In this document: positions 42,588 to 54,611 of the stretch, piece by piece | How positions within the stretch are numbered: the first letter of the stretch is position 1 | How the letters are laid out: the number at the start of each line of letters is the position of its first letter | DNA from: Brachypterus glaber | Lineage: Eukaryota; Arthropoda; Insecta; Coleoptera; Kateretidae | Assembly (NCBI GenBank): GCA_958510825.1 | Contig: OY294049.1 | Location: 27,734,986-27,798,985 of the forward strand | DNA: 64,000 nt | Direction of reading: 5' to 3' | Notes under the pieces: generated by a model | Told to the model about the DNA's origin: nothing | Database searches by the model: none | The model's input: only the letters and a program-made list of their open reading frames with translations | Translations under genes and position numbers: made by a program

Positions 42588-44079
42588 TTGGTGAAAAAAA
42601 AAAGTGTTAAATTTTACACGTGTGTGAATGATATTTAGACTCACACATCACATCCATAGCTTACCAAAAGACACTGATTTCTTGGGTGAAAATTTTGCAC
42701 TTTGTGTGCATTAGACTAATATGCATATGTTTTTGTTGAGAGATTAACTACGAAATCGCGATAGAATCGAATGATCGGTCTACATCATGTTTTTAAATTG
42801 GATCAAAAGTATTTTATTCGTTTTCTACACCTTTTTCTACCCCGAAAACGATTTAATTTTTTTTAGTTAGTCCTTGGTTTGGTTCATGGGCTTTTTTTAA
42901 ATTACGTCGGACGGAAAAAGCCGAATTTCGTTTTTCTTAACACGTTCGCGCCGACGCGTCATTGCAATGATCCCTTTCTCCTAGATGGAAATTAATAGAC
43001 TATTTCTGTAAACGAATTAAGTCCTCTGATCAAAATTTTTATAAAATGAGTTAAAAAAGTATAAAATGAAGAAAATTAAGTCGACTATGGTAATTTTTGA
43101 GGAATGAAGTCCTTTATCTCCCGACCACATCAGATTTTATTGTTGGTGGTTTTATAAAGTGTAGACCTCTTACTAACAGAAGTACCTCTTGGTTTGCGTT
43201 GGCAAGTAATTTAAACCTAATATCTGTTCAGGATTATAAATACCACAGGGGATTTGTGAGCTCTGACTCACCTTTTGTCATCTTTTTTAATTTTTTTCAT
43301 ACATACACTGCCGGGCGCGGTGTTGTAGAGTGGGGACAGCTGTCCGACAGCCGTCTTCGATCGCTTCTTATCAGTGTTAAATTTATGCTACGCTCATGAA
43401 CGTATGAACAGCTCGCTAACTCCCAAGGTCTAATAATACAACCCTACAAATTTAAACTTTTTTGTATACATTTGACGAGACATGGTCTCTTTACACCCAT
43501 TTTTTCTGCTGATTTCAAATCCTTTTTCAAAAATTTTCTTATATGTCACACTTTCAAGATTTACTAAAAAAAATACACGAAATTTTAACATTCTTTTCAC
43601 CCTACATTTATAAATGTTTTTTTTATGAAATTCGGTTTGCGTATCAAGAACAGCACAGTTAAAAATATTTTTTTACGATTTTTAGTTTAATCGATTGTCA
43701 CTCGTTTTTTATCAAAATTTTTTTTGTTTTTCCTTTGTAAAATTTACAAAAAATTAATTTTTTCTTCTTGTATACATAAAAACATTTTCTATTTAATTTT
43801 CTTTCTTTTGTTTTTTAGTTTTTTAAAATCGTACTTCCGGACGCGGTGCAATATTAATTGTAACTTATTTGGGGCTCTCCATGATTCTGTGTATCTATTT
43901 CAAATAACCAAAAAATAAATAAAGTGTCAAGATCCAAAAATTAATATCAGGGCATTGTTTGCGCAAGAGTGTTATGAAATGGAATTTGACGTTTTAAACC
44001 AAAAATGGGATGCAAAATGGGATCTGTCTATATGTCTATGAAAATTAATTTCTTGGATTCCCACTTAATTTTTTTTCCA
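42588..44079. other. Intergenic AT-rich DNA
   Basis: No gene supported. GC content rises briefly near 42890..42960 and 43300..43375 (GGGCGCGGTGTTGTAGAGTG) but no coding frame or RNA fold is evident. Confidence 0.4.
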
Positions 44080-44430
44080 TCGAATCTTGATGACGAGAAT
44101 GTTTCGGATTTTTACTAGGGGTTGAAGGAAATATTTTTGATTTTTATTGGGATCATGGGGAGATACACATATCAAATTTCAAGTTTTTAGCTATTCCCTA
44201 AATGGGGGGGTTAGAGGGTTTGGATGGCAAGTTTCGGATTTTAACAGGGGTTGTGGAGAGATACTTCATGCACATATCAAACTTCAAGTTTCTAGCTATT
44301 CTAGAAGTGTATATGGTAATTTTTCCCCGTTTGGGGGGTTAGGGGGGTTGTATGTCAATTTTTGGATTTTCTCTGGGAGCGTGGGGGATGCGTGATGTAC
44401 ATTTTAAATTTCAAGTTTCTATTTTGGAAG
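44080..44430 (+). repeat. Three to four tandem units of about 110 bases
   Basis: CACATATCAAATTTCAAGTT, TCTAGCTATTC and GGGGGGTTAGGGGGTT-like blocks recur at about 44155, 44265 and 44380. Related G-rich text appears near 2150..2290. Open frames here follow the repeat. Confidence 0.7.
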
Positions 44431-44505
44431 TGGGTCTTCAAGAGTTGGCGAACAAAGATGGCGTAATTCTTAAGAATTAATTGTAAAGTCCCCAAGGGAT
44501 GTCAT

Positions 44506-46650
44506 AAAATTGTATTTATTTATTTATTTATTGCCCAACAGCTAGTGCCAAACAGTTATAACAACTATATAAAAATATATGTAAAAAATATAACAGAATG
44601 TACTTAACTAATATTGCTTAATATAAACCTTAAAATATGTGTAAAAAAAATAACAAAATATTCTTAATTAATATTGTTTAATATAAACCTTAACGTATCA
44701 AAATTTATATCACAGAGCTCAGAAATATCATTGAGGTCAGTGCATATAATATAAATAGGAGAAATAAACAAAATGTTGGTTCTAGCTCGGGAAGTATAAA
44801 AAGTAAGTTTGTTTCTAGAATTAGTTCTCGGTATCAGAAATTCTATTTTGTTTAACAAATAAGTACAATCCAACTTATTATGTAGTAGTTTAAAAAGAAT
44901 ACATATAGATGATGCTTTCGTCTGTGTTCTAGTGATTTGAAATTAAATCTTAACAAAAGTGTGGTCAGTACCCTGAGATGGACCTCGACCGTCTTCTTTA
45001 AAACACGTATTTTAAAAAACATCGTTAAACACCTTCCACTTCTTCCTTGTGAGTATCATAGTATGGGTACCAAATTATAGAGCAATATTCTAATTTGGAT
45101 CTAATAAGTGAATAATATAATAAATTGAGGATATGATTGCTAGAAAAATCTCTAGTATTCCTTATTACAAATCCTAATAACCTGTTGGAAGATTTTACTA
45201 AATTATTTATTTTTTTTTGTATCAAAGTGTTGCCAAGATCCTTTCTTTCACCCTGCCTAGTAAGGTGTTGTTAATATTATAATCAAAGTTTATAAAGCCC
45301 CTTTTTCTGGTGTAAGTCATGCATTTACACTTAGATATATTTAAATTTAAGGAATTTTTAGGACACCAGTCGACTACAATCTGAAGCTGACCCTGCAAAA
45401 AGTAACAATCTAAAAGAGATTTAATAATCAAAAATATTGTTAAATCTTCTGCAAAAAGTAAATGCATACATTTTAAAAGCAAAGACAAATCGTTGATAAA
45501 CAACAAGAATAAAAGTGGTCCAAGGTTGGACCTTTGAGGAACACCAGAGCTTGGAAAAATTATAAAATATTTGAAACCCTTATAAAATACAAATTGTCTA
45601 CGGTTAAGTAGATACGAGGTAAACAAGAATATAAGTAGGTCATTAAATCCGAAAATTTTTAGTTTAGGAAGGAGTAGGTGGGGATCTATTTGGTCAAATC
45701 CCTTCATAAAATCAGTTTAAATAACGTCTATTTGGCCAGCTAAATCAAGTTCTTCCACTACTTACTGCTTAAAGGTAGACAAGTTACTTACTGTGGATCT
45801 TTTTTGCATAAAGCCCTGTTGGTTGGGGGAAAGTAAGGGCTGAACCTGATAGTATATCTTGTTGTACAAAACAGTTTCAAATATTTTGGCAAAATTGTTA
45901 ATAATCGAAATAGGCCTATAATTACAAATATTTGAGGGATCACCACTTTTAAATATAGATACAACTCGCGAATTTTTCCAAGTCTCTGGAAAAATACCTA
46001 GATTGTGTTAAAAATTGTTTTTAATGGTTTGGTCAGAACGTTAATACAATCTTTAATAAGAAAGCTTGGAATCATATCCGTTCCTGCTGTTTGTTTATTT
46101 TTGAGCTTTCTTATACTTTTAGCAATGTCATCCTCTGAGATTGAGTCGACTTTAATAGTGTTGTTTGTAAGAAACTCATTTTGTTCATAATTATTATTTG
46201 GATTAGAAGGAATGTTCTCTTTGACTGCGTGGCTTTACATCGCTGGAGACACCGGCAACCGGGAAATGGTAACCCAGAAGCTATGCTCTCCAATGCAAAT
46301 CTAGTAAACAGCCTAGTAAGCCTGAAGGAAACAAAGCTGTTTGACTAGCAAGAGACCCAAGAATAACACAATAGGCCCGCAGGTGGCCGCAGTGTTTGAG
46401 GTACGAATCCTCATCTTGTTTCTCTTCATCAATCAATCAATCAATCAATACACTAGAGAAATATGCAGCAAATGCATTTACTATGTCTTGAGGTTTATTA
46501 AACTGTTATTTATCATAATGCATTACACCAGGTATACGAGACCTACCTTTCTTGAATTGCACATAGGACCAGAATGATGTAGGATCTTCTTTTATATTAT
46601 GTGTTACCTTGAAAGTCAAAATAAAGCTTTTGGTTTAAAAAGTCAAAGTC
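44506..46650 (-). pseudogene. Decayed Jockey/CR1-like LINE with AATA-type tail
   Basis: Read on the minus strand, 46500..46640 gives EDPTSFWSYVQFKKGRSRIP and FNKPQDIVNAFAAYFSS (EN-RT linker). Then 46000..46200 gives SISEDDIAKSIRKLKNKQTA. 45222..45707 gives the palm (SSGVPQRSNLGPLLFLLFIN, FAEDLTIF) and 45025..45225 the thumb (LLYYSLIRSKLEYCSIIWYP). 44664..44873 gives the C-terminal LDCTYLLNKIEFLIPR region. The 3' end is an (AATA)n-type tail at about 44510..44535. The YADD box reads FAED and the QG of motif B reads QR, so it is long dead. A short insertion splits it at 46205..46445. Confidence 0.83.
46205..46445 (+). mobile_element. Short insertion with (TCAA)n tail, tentatively a SINE
   Basis: About 240 bases between two pieces of a LINE coding region. 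It is GC-richer than its surroundings (GGAGACACCGGCAACCGGG, TAGGCCCGCAGGTGGCCGC) and ends in five TCAA-type repeats. GAGGTACGAATCCTC near 46398 has some B-box likeness. I see no clear A box or target duplication. It could also be the 3' end of another LINE. Confidence 0.5.
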
Positions 46651-47306
46651 CATTTCATAGCCTACTTGGGCAAGTAATGCCCTTAAATTGATATTAAAAT
46701 TTCGGACATGTCAGTCTTTAAATTAATATTTTACCGCTTCAAGACGAACGATTTTGAAAAACAAAACAAAAGAAAGCTAATAAAATGGAAAATGTTGTTA
46801 TATATGTAAGAAGAAAAAAATCCATTTTATAAAAATTTTATATAGGAAAAACAGAATCTTTTTTTGATAAAAAAAAAAACAAGTGACAATCGCCTAAACT
46901 AAAATAGTAAAATATATTTTTAATTGTGCTGTCTTGACGTGTAGGCCGATTTCGAAAAAAATACTCATAAATGTATAGCCGTCCCAATACGAACTGGCAC
47001 CTATGAGCTGAGGCAAGGGAAAGAGAAGAGGTAAAATATAGCATGTAAAGTATAGGTGATCTTGAATTTTTCACATTCCACAGAGGTGCCAGTTCATAAA
47101 ATGTATACAGAAAAGTGGAGAGAATGTTAAAATATTGTGTATTATTTTAGTAAATCACCCTATATCTCAAAAATGTGACTTATAGGAAATTTTTTGAAAT
47201 CAGCAACAAGAATGGGTCTAGACAGATTATGTCTCGTCAAATATATAAAAATCGTATAAGGTTGTGTAATTACGCTATATAGAGCTCTATAGACCACTAG
47301 ACATGG
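46651..47306. other. Intergenic AT-rich DNA
   Basis: No gene or clear repeat seen. Confidence 0.4.
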
Positions 47307-47314
47307 AACATAAC

Positions 47315-47397
47315 TAGGGACACTAGATCTAGATCTTAAGTTATCAAGGCGACAGACTGTCGTCTTGCTAACTTAAGACCTAGATCTAGTGTCCCTA
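47315..47397. mobile_element. 83-base hairpin MITE with 8-base target duplication
   Basis: TAGGGACACTAGATCTAGAT and the bases to CGACAG are mirrored to GATCTAGTGTCCCTA with a few mismatches. AACATAAC (47307..47314) and AACATAAT (47398..47405) flank it, one mismatch in eight, the duplication size of hAT elements. One arm of a relative lies at about 62753..62800. Confidence 0.85.
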
Positions 47398-48395
47398 AAC
47401 ATAATAACCACATTTATACAATATCGACCATCAACTTGCAATACCTCCTAAGTGTGAAATGTCAAATTTTTCAGGAGCGACGAAAAACAGTTCTTAAAGT
47501 TGCTGCTAGCTCTATTTTTAATATTTATAGCAATATAAAGTGGTGTAAGGTTGCTTGTTGTCCCTAAAGATTTACTTTTAGCAACCTTAAAAATATACCA
47601 ATTTTCATGAAAACTACCCTCCGCCTCTTAGGGGATTGAGTTAGAAGTTTTTTATTACCAGATTCTCTTTCATGAAAGAGAGGTTGCTGCAGCAACCTTA
47701 AAAACACCAATTTTCGAAATAACTACCGGGGGTGAAATTAGAAAAAAATTATTATCAAATTCATATTCACCAACCCCAAAAACCCCTATATGCAAATTTT
47801 GATGAAAATATTGATAATATTTTAAAAAATACCTCCTCACCCCATCGGGGGTGGAGTTAAAAAAAATTTATTATCAGACTTTTTAGCAACCTCAAAAACC
47901 CCTATATAGCAATTTTCAAATTTTTCTAAAAAAACGTATTTTTCCTAATTTGCGGCCCTTGCCCGCCTTGCCGCCACACCCAATGTTTACCAAAAACAAT
48001 CCCGAGCTATAGTAGTAGTAGTAGTAAGGGTGGGGAGGCTACAAGCCAGGCAACTGGGCCATTATGGCCCTTTTTGCCAGCCCCGAGCTGTCCCAGCCAC
48101 ACATCTACCCTACTCCCTGCCTGAACCTGCCGGACCTCCTTATAAAGGTCGCGATATATGTCCAGTAGGGTGATGCAAAAAAATTCAAAATGATATTTTT
48201 AGGGGGGCCCAAAGCTCAAATTATTCTATTTGGTGTAGAAAGAAACTAGATAAAATTTTATTAAAATTTTTTAAAATTTAGAGGTGGCTCAAAAAGCCAC
48301 GTTCCACGTCCTTACAGTTAGTGCATTATACCTATAAACCTGCTTCAAATTCATATCATAGTTAGTACTACTCTATAGTACCACATTACAGTATT

Positions 48396-49175
48396 CCCAG
48401 GTAGCAAAATAACATGACATTCACGTGAAAGCCACGTTAATATGTGACATGTGATGTTAAGATTGTAGTCTCATTTAACAAGAATGTAGCATGGTGGGGA
48501 TGTCCTAAGTCCGCCCCTAATAACATCACACAATGACATCCCGAAAATAACGTGTTTGTGACATCATAAATCCACATTCCTGTTATATCTAATATCTTAT
48601 GGATGCCGTTACTGGTATTTTAATATTTAAATAATATCCTAGGATATTAGCTTTTTCTAAATAAAACCATTAAAAACGCTATAACCCTATAAAAAAAAAT
48701 CGGATTTAAAATCAATCAGTAATTGAAACAATCACAGATAGAAACAGATAGATTCTAAATAAGAAATTGCAGATTAAGCGGAAAATATATTCCTTTAATC
48801 CGTGTCCGTGGTCTTGAGAAGCCCGGCAGAGCCCCCTATCCATTGGAAATCGTATAATGTGTATACAATTTCCTTATAATAATTTACTCTATCAACATCA
48901 TCTTATATCGATTTTTTTGCTTCGAACGTCGGTGAGAAGCAAAATAACATGACATTCACGTGAAAGCCACGTTAATATGTGACGTGCCATATATTCACAG
49001 CGTTGCTAAATATTTGTTAATTAATAACATGGTTGTCACGTCACACGTGTTACGTTGCAAATGTGATGTTAAATACATATTATTTTTCAATATTATGTGA
49101 TGTTATGATTTAGTTTAAAAATACACCCAAAAGTGATGTTAATTTCTTGTAATATAACATCCCTTGCTACCTGGG
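48396..49175. mobile_element. Inner DNA element with CCCAGGTAGCAA tips
   Basis: CCCAGGTAGCAA at 48396 and TTGCTACCTGGG ending 49175 are a perfect 12-base inverted repeat. Inside, 45 bases starting GCAAAATAACATGACATTCA occur twice (48404 and 48939) and GTGATGTTAA-like words recur. No ORF. Target duplication is not clear (TT either side). Confidence 0.75.
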
Positions 49176-50339
49176 TTGTAATTTAAAAAAAAAATCAACT
49201 GTTTCTAGTAGAGATCGTGATTCATGATTCGTGCCCCTAGAATGCACCAAATTGCACGCCACGAGCTTATTTTTCAACATGTCGTAATTTATTTATTTTT
49301 TAAGCTATTTTATTGATTAAAAAAGTTTTATAAAATTTAAAATTATTTCTTTTTAGCGCATTTAAAAGTTTTTTAAAATTCTTATTATTTGACCTATTTT
49401 TATGAATATTTAAAATAGCCTACACTAGCAACAAACGACAAATTTTTATTTTTTTTTTTTTTTGGAAGGGAATAATAATTTAAGATTTTTATTTTTTTAG
49501 TTAGTTACAACACATATCTATATTTTAAAAATTAGTGGTATTATTTAATTATAATATATATTTCCTATAAATAAAAGAGTCTGAAATCCTTCAAAAACAA
49601 CGAAAAACGACTAAAAATAGCATATTTAAGACTCAATTTTGCCCCAATAGCTTAAGTGTGTGAGAAATATATACCATAACTAATATAATAAGTGTGCCTT
49701 TTAAAAGTAAAAAACATAATTTGGCCAATGCAAAACATACACCGTTTTTAAAACCTTTTAAAAAATCAACTATTGAAATGTATGCATTAAAATAGGATTT
49801 TTCGAAATTACTTCCAATATCAATTACAGTAAACAGGGCATTAAAAATGACAAATATCAACCTTATTAAGTTGTAAATAAGTAAGGGTAATTATATTTGT
49901 CATCTCTGGATAAATTTAGGTTTTTGGGAAATCATTTTAAGGCTAAAAAACCCTTGGTAATTTGTAGTTTGATCTGATTACATATTACTTTGGGTTAATT
50001 TTTTTTTTAAGTGTCTGTTGATCTTACAAGTCAGGCATAAAAACCGACAGATAATTTTTTAAGCAGAAATTTATCTTTTTTGCATTTAAAATTCACAATA
50101 AAAAATTCCAATAAAAAATATTCAGAAAAAAACTATTATTTTTTTGATAAACCAAGACTCTCTTAGCAATTATCTGTCATAGTACGGGGAAAGCATTATT
50201 ATTATTATTGTTAATATATTATGTATATGACATATATTTATAAAAAATATTAATATACTAAAATTGTTTTATTTTTTTTTCAGTTATTCGGTTTCCTATG
50301 CAAGAAATATATATTTTTTAACATATTCTCCCACTTTTA
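49176..50339. other. Non-coding interior of the 48164..50485 element
   Basis: AT-rich, with no gene seen. Confidence 0.45.
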
Positions 50340-50485
50340 ACCGTTTTGAGCCACCTCTAAATGTTAATATTTTTGGATAAAATTTTACGTAGTTTCTTTC
50401 TAAATCAAATAAAGTAATTTGAGCTTTGGGCCCCCAAAAAATTCCAAAAAATAAAAAAATGTGCAATTTTTTGCATCACCCTACT

Positions 50486-51015
50486 GTCCAGGCAACCAGG
50501 GTACGCAACTCCTCTCTCCGAAGATCTCCTGTCGTATTCTGCCGAACCGATCGCATTGTCGTAGGAAATGGAAGGACGATTCTTCGTCTATCCCGCAACC
50601 CGAACAGATGGGGTCCTTACCGACCTTCATCTTGAACAGGTGTCTTCCTAGTCCACAGTGACCCGTGAGGATCCCTGTGAGTTGGCTGATCGTGGCTCGG
50701 CTTCTTCCTAGTAGCCACGCGGTTTTTGACTTGCTTGGACCGGAAAGGAAGTCCTTTGCCTGTCTGCAGTTCATGACCGTTGACCAGCTTTCCCTTAGTT
50801 TTTCTCCAGCCCACGTGTTGAGGGCTGATGTGACTTGTTTCCTTGTAATACCAAGCATGGGTTCGGGTCCCATGCACGGAGTCTCGGCTCCGAGTCTGGC
50901 AAGTTCGTCTGCCTTCTCGTTGCCCGGTATCCCGCTGTGTCCAGGGACCCAAACAAGGTAGACTCTTTTGTTCCTCGCTAGCTCCTCCAGGGCTTCTATG
51001 CATTCTTGCACAAGA
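50486..51015 (-). pseudogene. RNase H C-terminal half and zinc-binding tail of a LINE ORF2
   Basis: The minus strand reads LVQECIEALEELARNKRVYL, VWVPGHSGIPGNEKADELAR (RNase H, last catalytic Asp present), then a linker, LTGHCGLGRHLFKMKVG and CSGCGIDEESSFHFLRQC (CCHC-like). The frame is open up to the DNA-element insertion at 50486 and would continue left of 48163 to a stop a few codons later. Base composition is much richer in GC than the surroundings, which suggests a different and fairly recent origin. Confidence 0.85.
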
Positions 51016-51654
51016 CTATAACTTTTGGTAACATACCCATATGTCAAATTTCAAGTCTCTAGCTTAAAGCGTTCTTAGTTATGGTGCCCACAAGATTTTC
51101 CGGACAAACCGATTGACCGATTTTTTTTTGCTTGAAATTGATTTATATCGACATAAAGTGTCATAAAACGCAAAAATACGCAAAAAAAAATTGAAAATTT
51201 TTGCACGAATACAGGGCTTTCCGAAAATTTGAAATTTTTAAAATGGGAAAGCAATTAGTGTACCTAGTACTGAAATGTTGAAAAACACCATTGAATTGGA
51301 CCGCCCTAGCTACCCCAAAGCACAGTCCCAAGGGGCAGCCTGCCACCCAATACTTTTTTGAGTTGGAAAATTATAATTATCTCAAAATTGGCAACATTTT
51401 GATAAAGTTTCTTTCAAAATTGTTCAGTCGACATTTTCAGTTTTACAGTTGGCAGAATCTTAGACCAGTTGGTAAATTATCAAGAGTGATGAGCTTTTTT
51501 TCCTTATAAGCTTTTTTTATTTTTATAATAAATATCATATATAATTTTAAAATTATTTTATTTCTTTTTAAGCTCTACTATTTTTAAAAATTGTATTTAA
51601 ATTAAATTTGTATATATTTGTATGATATTTATTGTAATGATATTAATTTAGAAG

Positions 51655-51815
51655 AATTTAAGTATCCGACGTTTCCTTTCTTACTACTAGAGATATTTGC
51701 AAATGTTATCCCCATGGGGATTACACTGAAAATTTTCGCTTGGTTTGGACTTTTTTGCTATTCAGTGTAATCCTAGAATATGTCTTTGGTAGTAAGAAAC
51801 GAAATGTCGGATAAT
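51655..51815. repeat. Decayed pair of Penelope-like termini
   Basis: TATCCGACGTTTCCTTTCTT and TACTACTAGAGATATTTGCA face TATGTCTTTGGTAGTAAGAA and ACGAAATGTCGGATAATTC across about 60 bases. They resemble the hammerhead-bearing arms at 38.5 and 41.9 kb with several substitutions, and the CUGANGA core is lost. Confidence 0.65.
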
Positions 51816-51848
51816 TCAGTTCTTCTGAATTTATATTCTTACAACAAT

Positions 51849-53685
51849 ACACAGGGTGGTCGCTTTACCATTTGAAAATTCAATAACTTTTTTGTTTGTC
51901 ATTTTTTTTTATTTATTTCTTTAATAATATAAAGTACAGGAAATTAATTTTTTCTTTGAACTATGTATGAAAAATCATGTATTTTAAATGACGTCCATTT
52001 TCCGCTTTGCAACATGCATGGCTCCAGCTTGGGTCATGCATCAACGTGAATTGTACCTCCTTAAGATCACGTTTGGTGCGGTGTAACATTCCAAATGGTA
52101 ATCTACTTTAATGATCGGGTCTTACTTCTTCTAGTAGAATAGCAATATAGTTACGGTGAACGGCGACCGATATCGCGCAATGCTGGAAAATTTTCTGCGC
52201 CCTGCAGTAGAAGACATGCCAGAGACATGGTAGCAGCAAGATATTGGCGCACCAAGGGTGGGGGGGGGCGCTGGCGGGCGGAACCCCCTCCCCCCACCAA
52301 GCCATCAAATTTAATGTTTAAAATGACTTTTTAACTATTCTGCTTGTTAGCTTTTCAAAAAATTTCGCCTGCAGCGCTAATATCTCGATTTGTGTTTATA
52401 GATTTTATAAAATAATATGATCCATCCAACTGAAAAATGTGAAGCATCAATATTTCTAAAGATTTTTGCCTGCGGTATTAAACATGAGTATTTTAAGAGG
52501 TTTTTACCTACCTATTTGAAGTTTTATAAAATAATTTGATTATCCGGAAAACTTATAAAATCTTAAAATTTTCTTGATTAGCAATAATTTGATATTACAA
52601 TTTTAATTAATAGATTTTGTAAAATTATTTAGATGTCAAATTTTGAGGTGTCTGGGAAATGCGGCGCAAGCATAATAAGTTGTGTTTTAAGAGGTTTCAC
52701 CTACTTATTTGAAAATATACAAAAATTATTTGCTTTTCGAATTTTTAGAAATTGTTTGTCCTGAAGACTGTAAACTGTAAAAATTTTCGCTTACGGCTTA
52801 CTTGATTACCAATAATGTGATATTAGAATTTTAATTAATAGATTTATAAGATTATTTACATTTTAAATTCTGAGGTGTCTGGGAAATGTAAAAAAATTAA
52901 GATATCTAAAAAAATTTGCCTGCGGCGCTAAACTTGTTAAGCAATAATGTGATATTAATATATATATTACTATTTTAATTAATATATTTTATAAAATTAT
53001 TTAGATGTCTGCAAGTTCTGATGTATCTCGGAAATGCGAAAATTTTGGATTTTCTTATTTCCTCCGTATATTACAAGTTTTTTTTTTTAATAAATTGTCG
53101 CCGCTAAACTTGCTTACCAAAATTACAAAAAAGTCTGGCTACACTCTGCACCCTTTGCTGTTAAAAAGATAAATAGGCCATAGTAGGCCATACATAGATC
53201 ATAAAAACATACTGATCCTGGCTCAGCCCCCCCCACTACAGCAATATGGGGTAACTGACCATGCGGTCAGAGCCACGATGCAGCTTTTAAGGCAGATTTT
53301 CGAAGAGCAAATAATTTCGAGAAAATCGGATTTTCATTTTCCTTCACGATCGCCCGATTTGACAGCACCGGACTTTTTTTAGGGCTACCTGAAAGACCCC
53401 ATGTGTTAACAAGCCCAGGACTATTCAACAGCTTAAGCCAGACATGTTAGGAGCCGTCATGGAAATCTCGTGAAAAGAACCCGTGCTTGCAAAGCGGAAA
53501 ATTGACATCATTTAAGACTTTAAAGTCCAAATGATTTTCCATACATAGTTCCATACATAGTTCAAAAAAGTTTCCATTTCCTGTACTCTATACTATAAAA
53601 GAAATAAATTAAAAAAACATTACAAACAAAATAGTTATTTAATTTTTGGTGGTTATGGTGACTTATGGGCCACCCTGTAGATATC
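51849..53685 (+). mobile_element. Decayed mariner/IS630-type DNA transposon with long inverted ends
   Basis: The left end CAGGGTGGTCGCTTTACCAT and the block to TCCGCTTTGCAACATGC are mirrored at 53490..53683 (CTTGCAAAGCGGAAAATTGA to GGGCCACCCTGTAG). A transposase relic lies near the right end. Between 52330 and 53130 there are degenerate units of about 180 bases (TTTGCCTGCGGCGCTAA, ATTTTATAAAATTATTTAGA). Confidence 0.72.
53239..53520 (+). pseudogene. Mariner-type transposase C-terminal relic
   Basis: One frame reads QQYGVTDHAVRATMQLLRQI, FEEQIISRKSDFHFPSRSPD, LTAPDFF, stop, GYLKDP. This matches the second catalytic region of mariner/Tc1-like transposases (SPDLTAPDFFLWGYLK). A TAG and later stops break it. 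Confidence 0.8.
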
Positions 53686-53689
53686 TACA

Positions 53690-54030
53690 ATACGTTTATA
53701 TTACATACATGGCAATATTTAAATTATGTTGTATTAACATTACTGTTTTATTAAAATAATATTGTATTAATGTAACTATAATGTTGCATAAACCTTCTGT
53801 TTTTAGAATGTAACATTTGTTATGTAGGAAGGACATTTGACTGTTGTGACAACATTGCATATATGTATATTATTTGTATTTAGATGTAAACGGTACAGTA
53901 TAACATTTTAATGTAGATGTAATGTTGTTGCAACATGTTCGTGTTGAGTGGTTGAGTATTAGAGGTAGCTTTAATTATTTAAATTCAATTAGTTTTTTCT
54001 GAAAATCATAATGATATATAAAATCCCACC
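53690..54030. other. Intergenic AT-rich DNA
   Basis: No gene seen. AATGTTG/CAACATT words recur between 53750 and 53940. Confidence 0.4.
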
Positions 54031-54301
54031 GTACACAGAAAAAAAGGATTCCTTCAACAAAGAACACGTGTCTTTCGATATGTTCAAAGTCACCTTTTTT
54101 ATTTCAGGGCTAGCATTTCTTTGAACCAAGGTCAATCTCCTTGAATGAAGAGCGCGGATCTTCGTTCAAAAACACGTACTCTTCATTCAAGGACATTGAC
54201 TTTAGTTCAAAGAAATGCTAGCCTTGAAACAAGAGAATATTGCTTTAAATATATCAAAATATACGTGTCTTTGGTTCAAGCAAACTTTTTTTTCTATGTA
54301 C
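54031..54301. mobile_element. Palindromic MITE, about 271 bases
   Basis: GTACACAGAAAAAAAGGATT at the left is mirrored by AACTTTTTTTTCTATGTAC at the right. An inner hairpin has GGCTAGCATTTCTTTGAACC against TTCAAAGAAATGCTAGCC, plus CCTTGAATGAAGAG against CTCTTCATTCAAGG. No ORF. Confidence 0.82.
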
Positions 54302-54611
54302 AGACTTCCTTGCTTAACTGAACTCAATGATGCAAATCGTGATAATTCCACGAATTTTCACGCTATAATGCTGAACTAAATCACTCTTCCTGCGTTCAGA
54401 GTAATTTCCAGTGTATAATAGTAAGTACCTCGATATAAAAAAATCATTTAAATTAGTGGAATTCCCAAGGCAGGCTGGAATCCAACCGCTGGACATACGT
54501 AGTGCAGTTAGCTGGTTCGTCTCGAATATCGCCACGGGTCACCAAGAATTAAGTTGTTTATACTTTTAATGCTGATAATAATATTTATACTATAGCATTC
54601 GAAATAAAATC

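Larger units (their letters stand above)
48164..50485. mobile_element. Non-autonomous DNA element with TIRs of about 140 bases (AGTAGGGTGATGCAAAAAA)
   Basis: AGTAGGGTGATGCAAAAAA, GGGGCCCAAAGCTCAAATTA, AGAAAGAAACTA and TTTAGAGGTGGCTCAAAA at the left are mirrored in order at 50340..50485. GTCC occurs at 48160..48163 and 50486..50489, a 4-base duplication. Removing the element rejoins the LINE reading frame (WLPGHI). No transposase ORF lies inside. The superfamily is not clear: AG/CT tips recall Polintons, but the duplication is not six bases. Confidence 0.85.
48012..51015 (-). mobile_element. 5'-truncated RNase H-encoding LINE fragment nested in repeat X
   Basis: CTATA at 48007..48011 and 51016..51020 is the likely target duplication. 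The 3' end (low coordinates) is a TAC-type tail preceded by GGCAAAAAGGGCCATAATGG, the same 3' end as the 70-base insertion at 20900..20969. It is itself split by a DNA element at 48164..50485. Confidence 0.82.
47560..51250 (+). mobile_element. Interspersed repeat X, copy 2, split by a nested insertion
   Basis: The left part 47560..48006 holds TTTCATGAAAACTACC, GGGGGTGGAGTTA and ACCCAATGTTTACCAAAAAC. The right part resumes at 51016 with CTATAACTTTTGGTAACATA, then TTTCAAGTCTCTAGC and TTGATTTATATCGACATAAA, ending AATGGGAAAGCA at about 51250. The intact copies at 17430 and 56750 run through the junction without a gap. The 5' tip is missing. Confidence 0.8.

Noticed and set aside
48164..50485. Polinton/Maverick assignment from the AG...CT tips
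   Set aside because: The duplication is four bases, not six, the element is only 2.3 kb and no Polinton gene is present.
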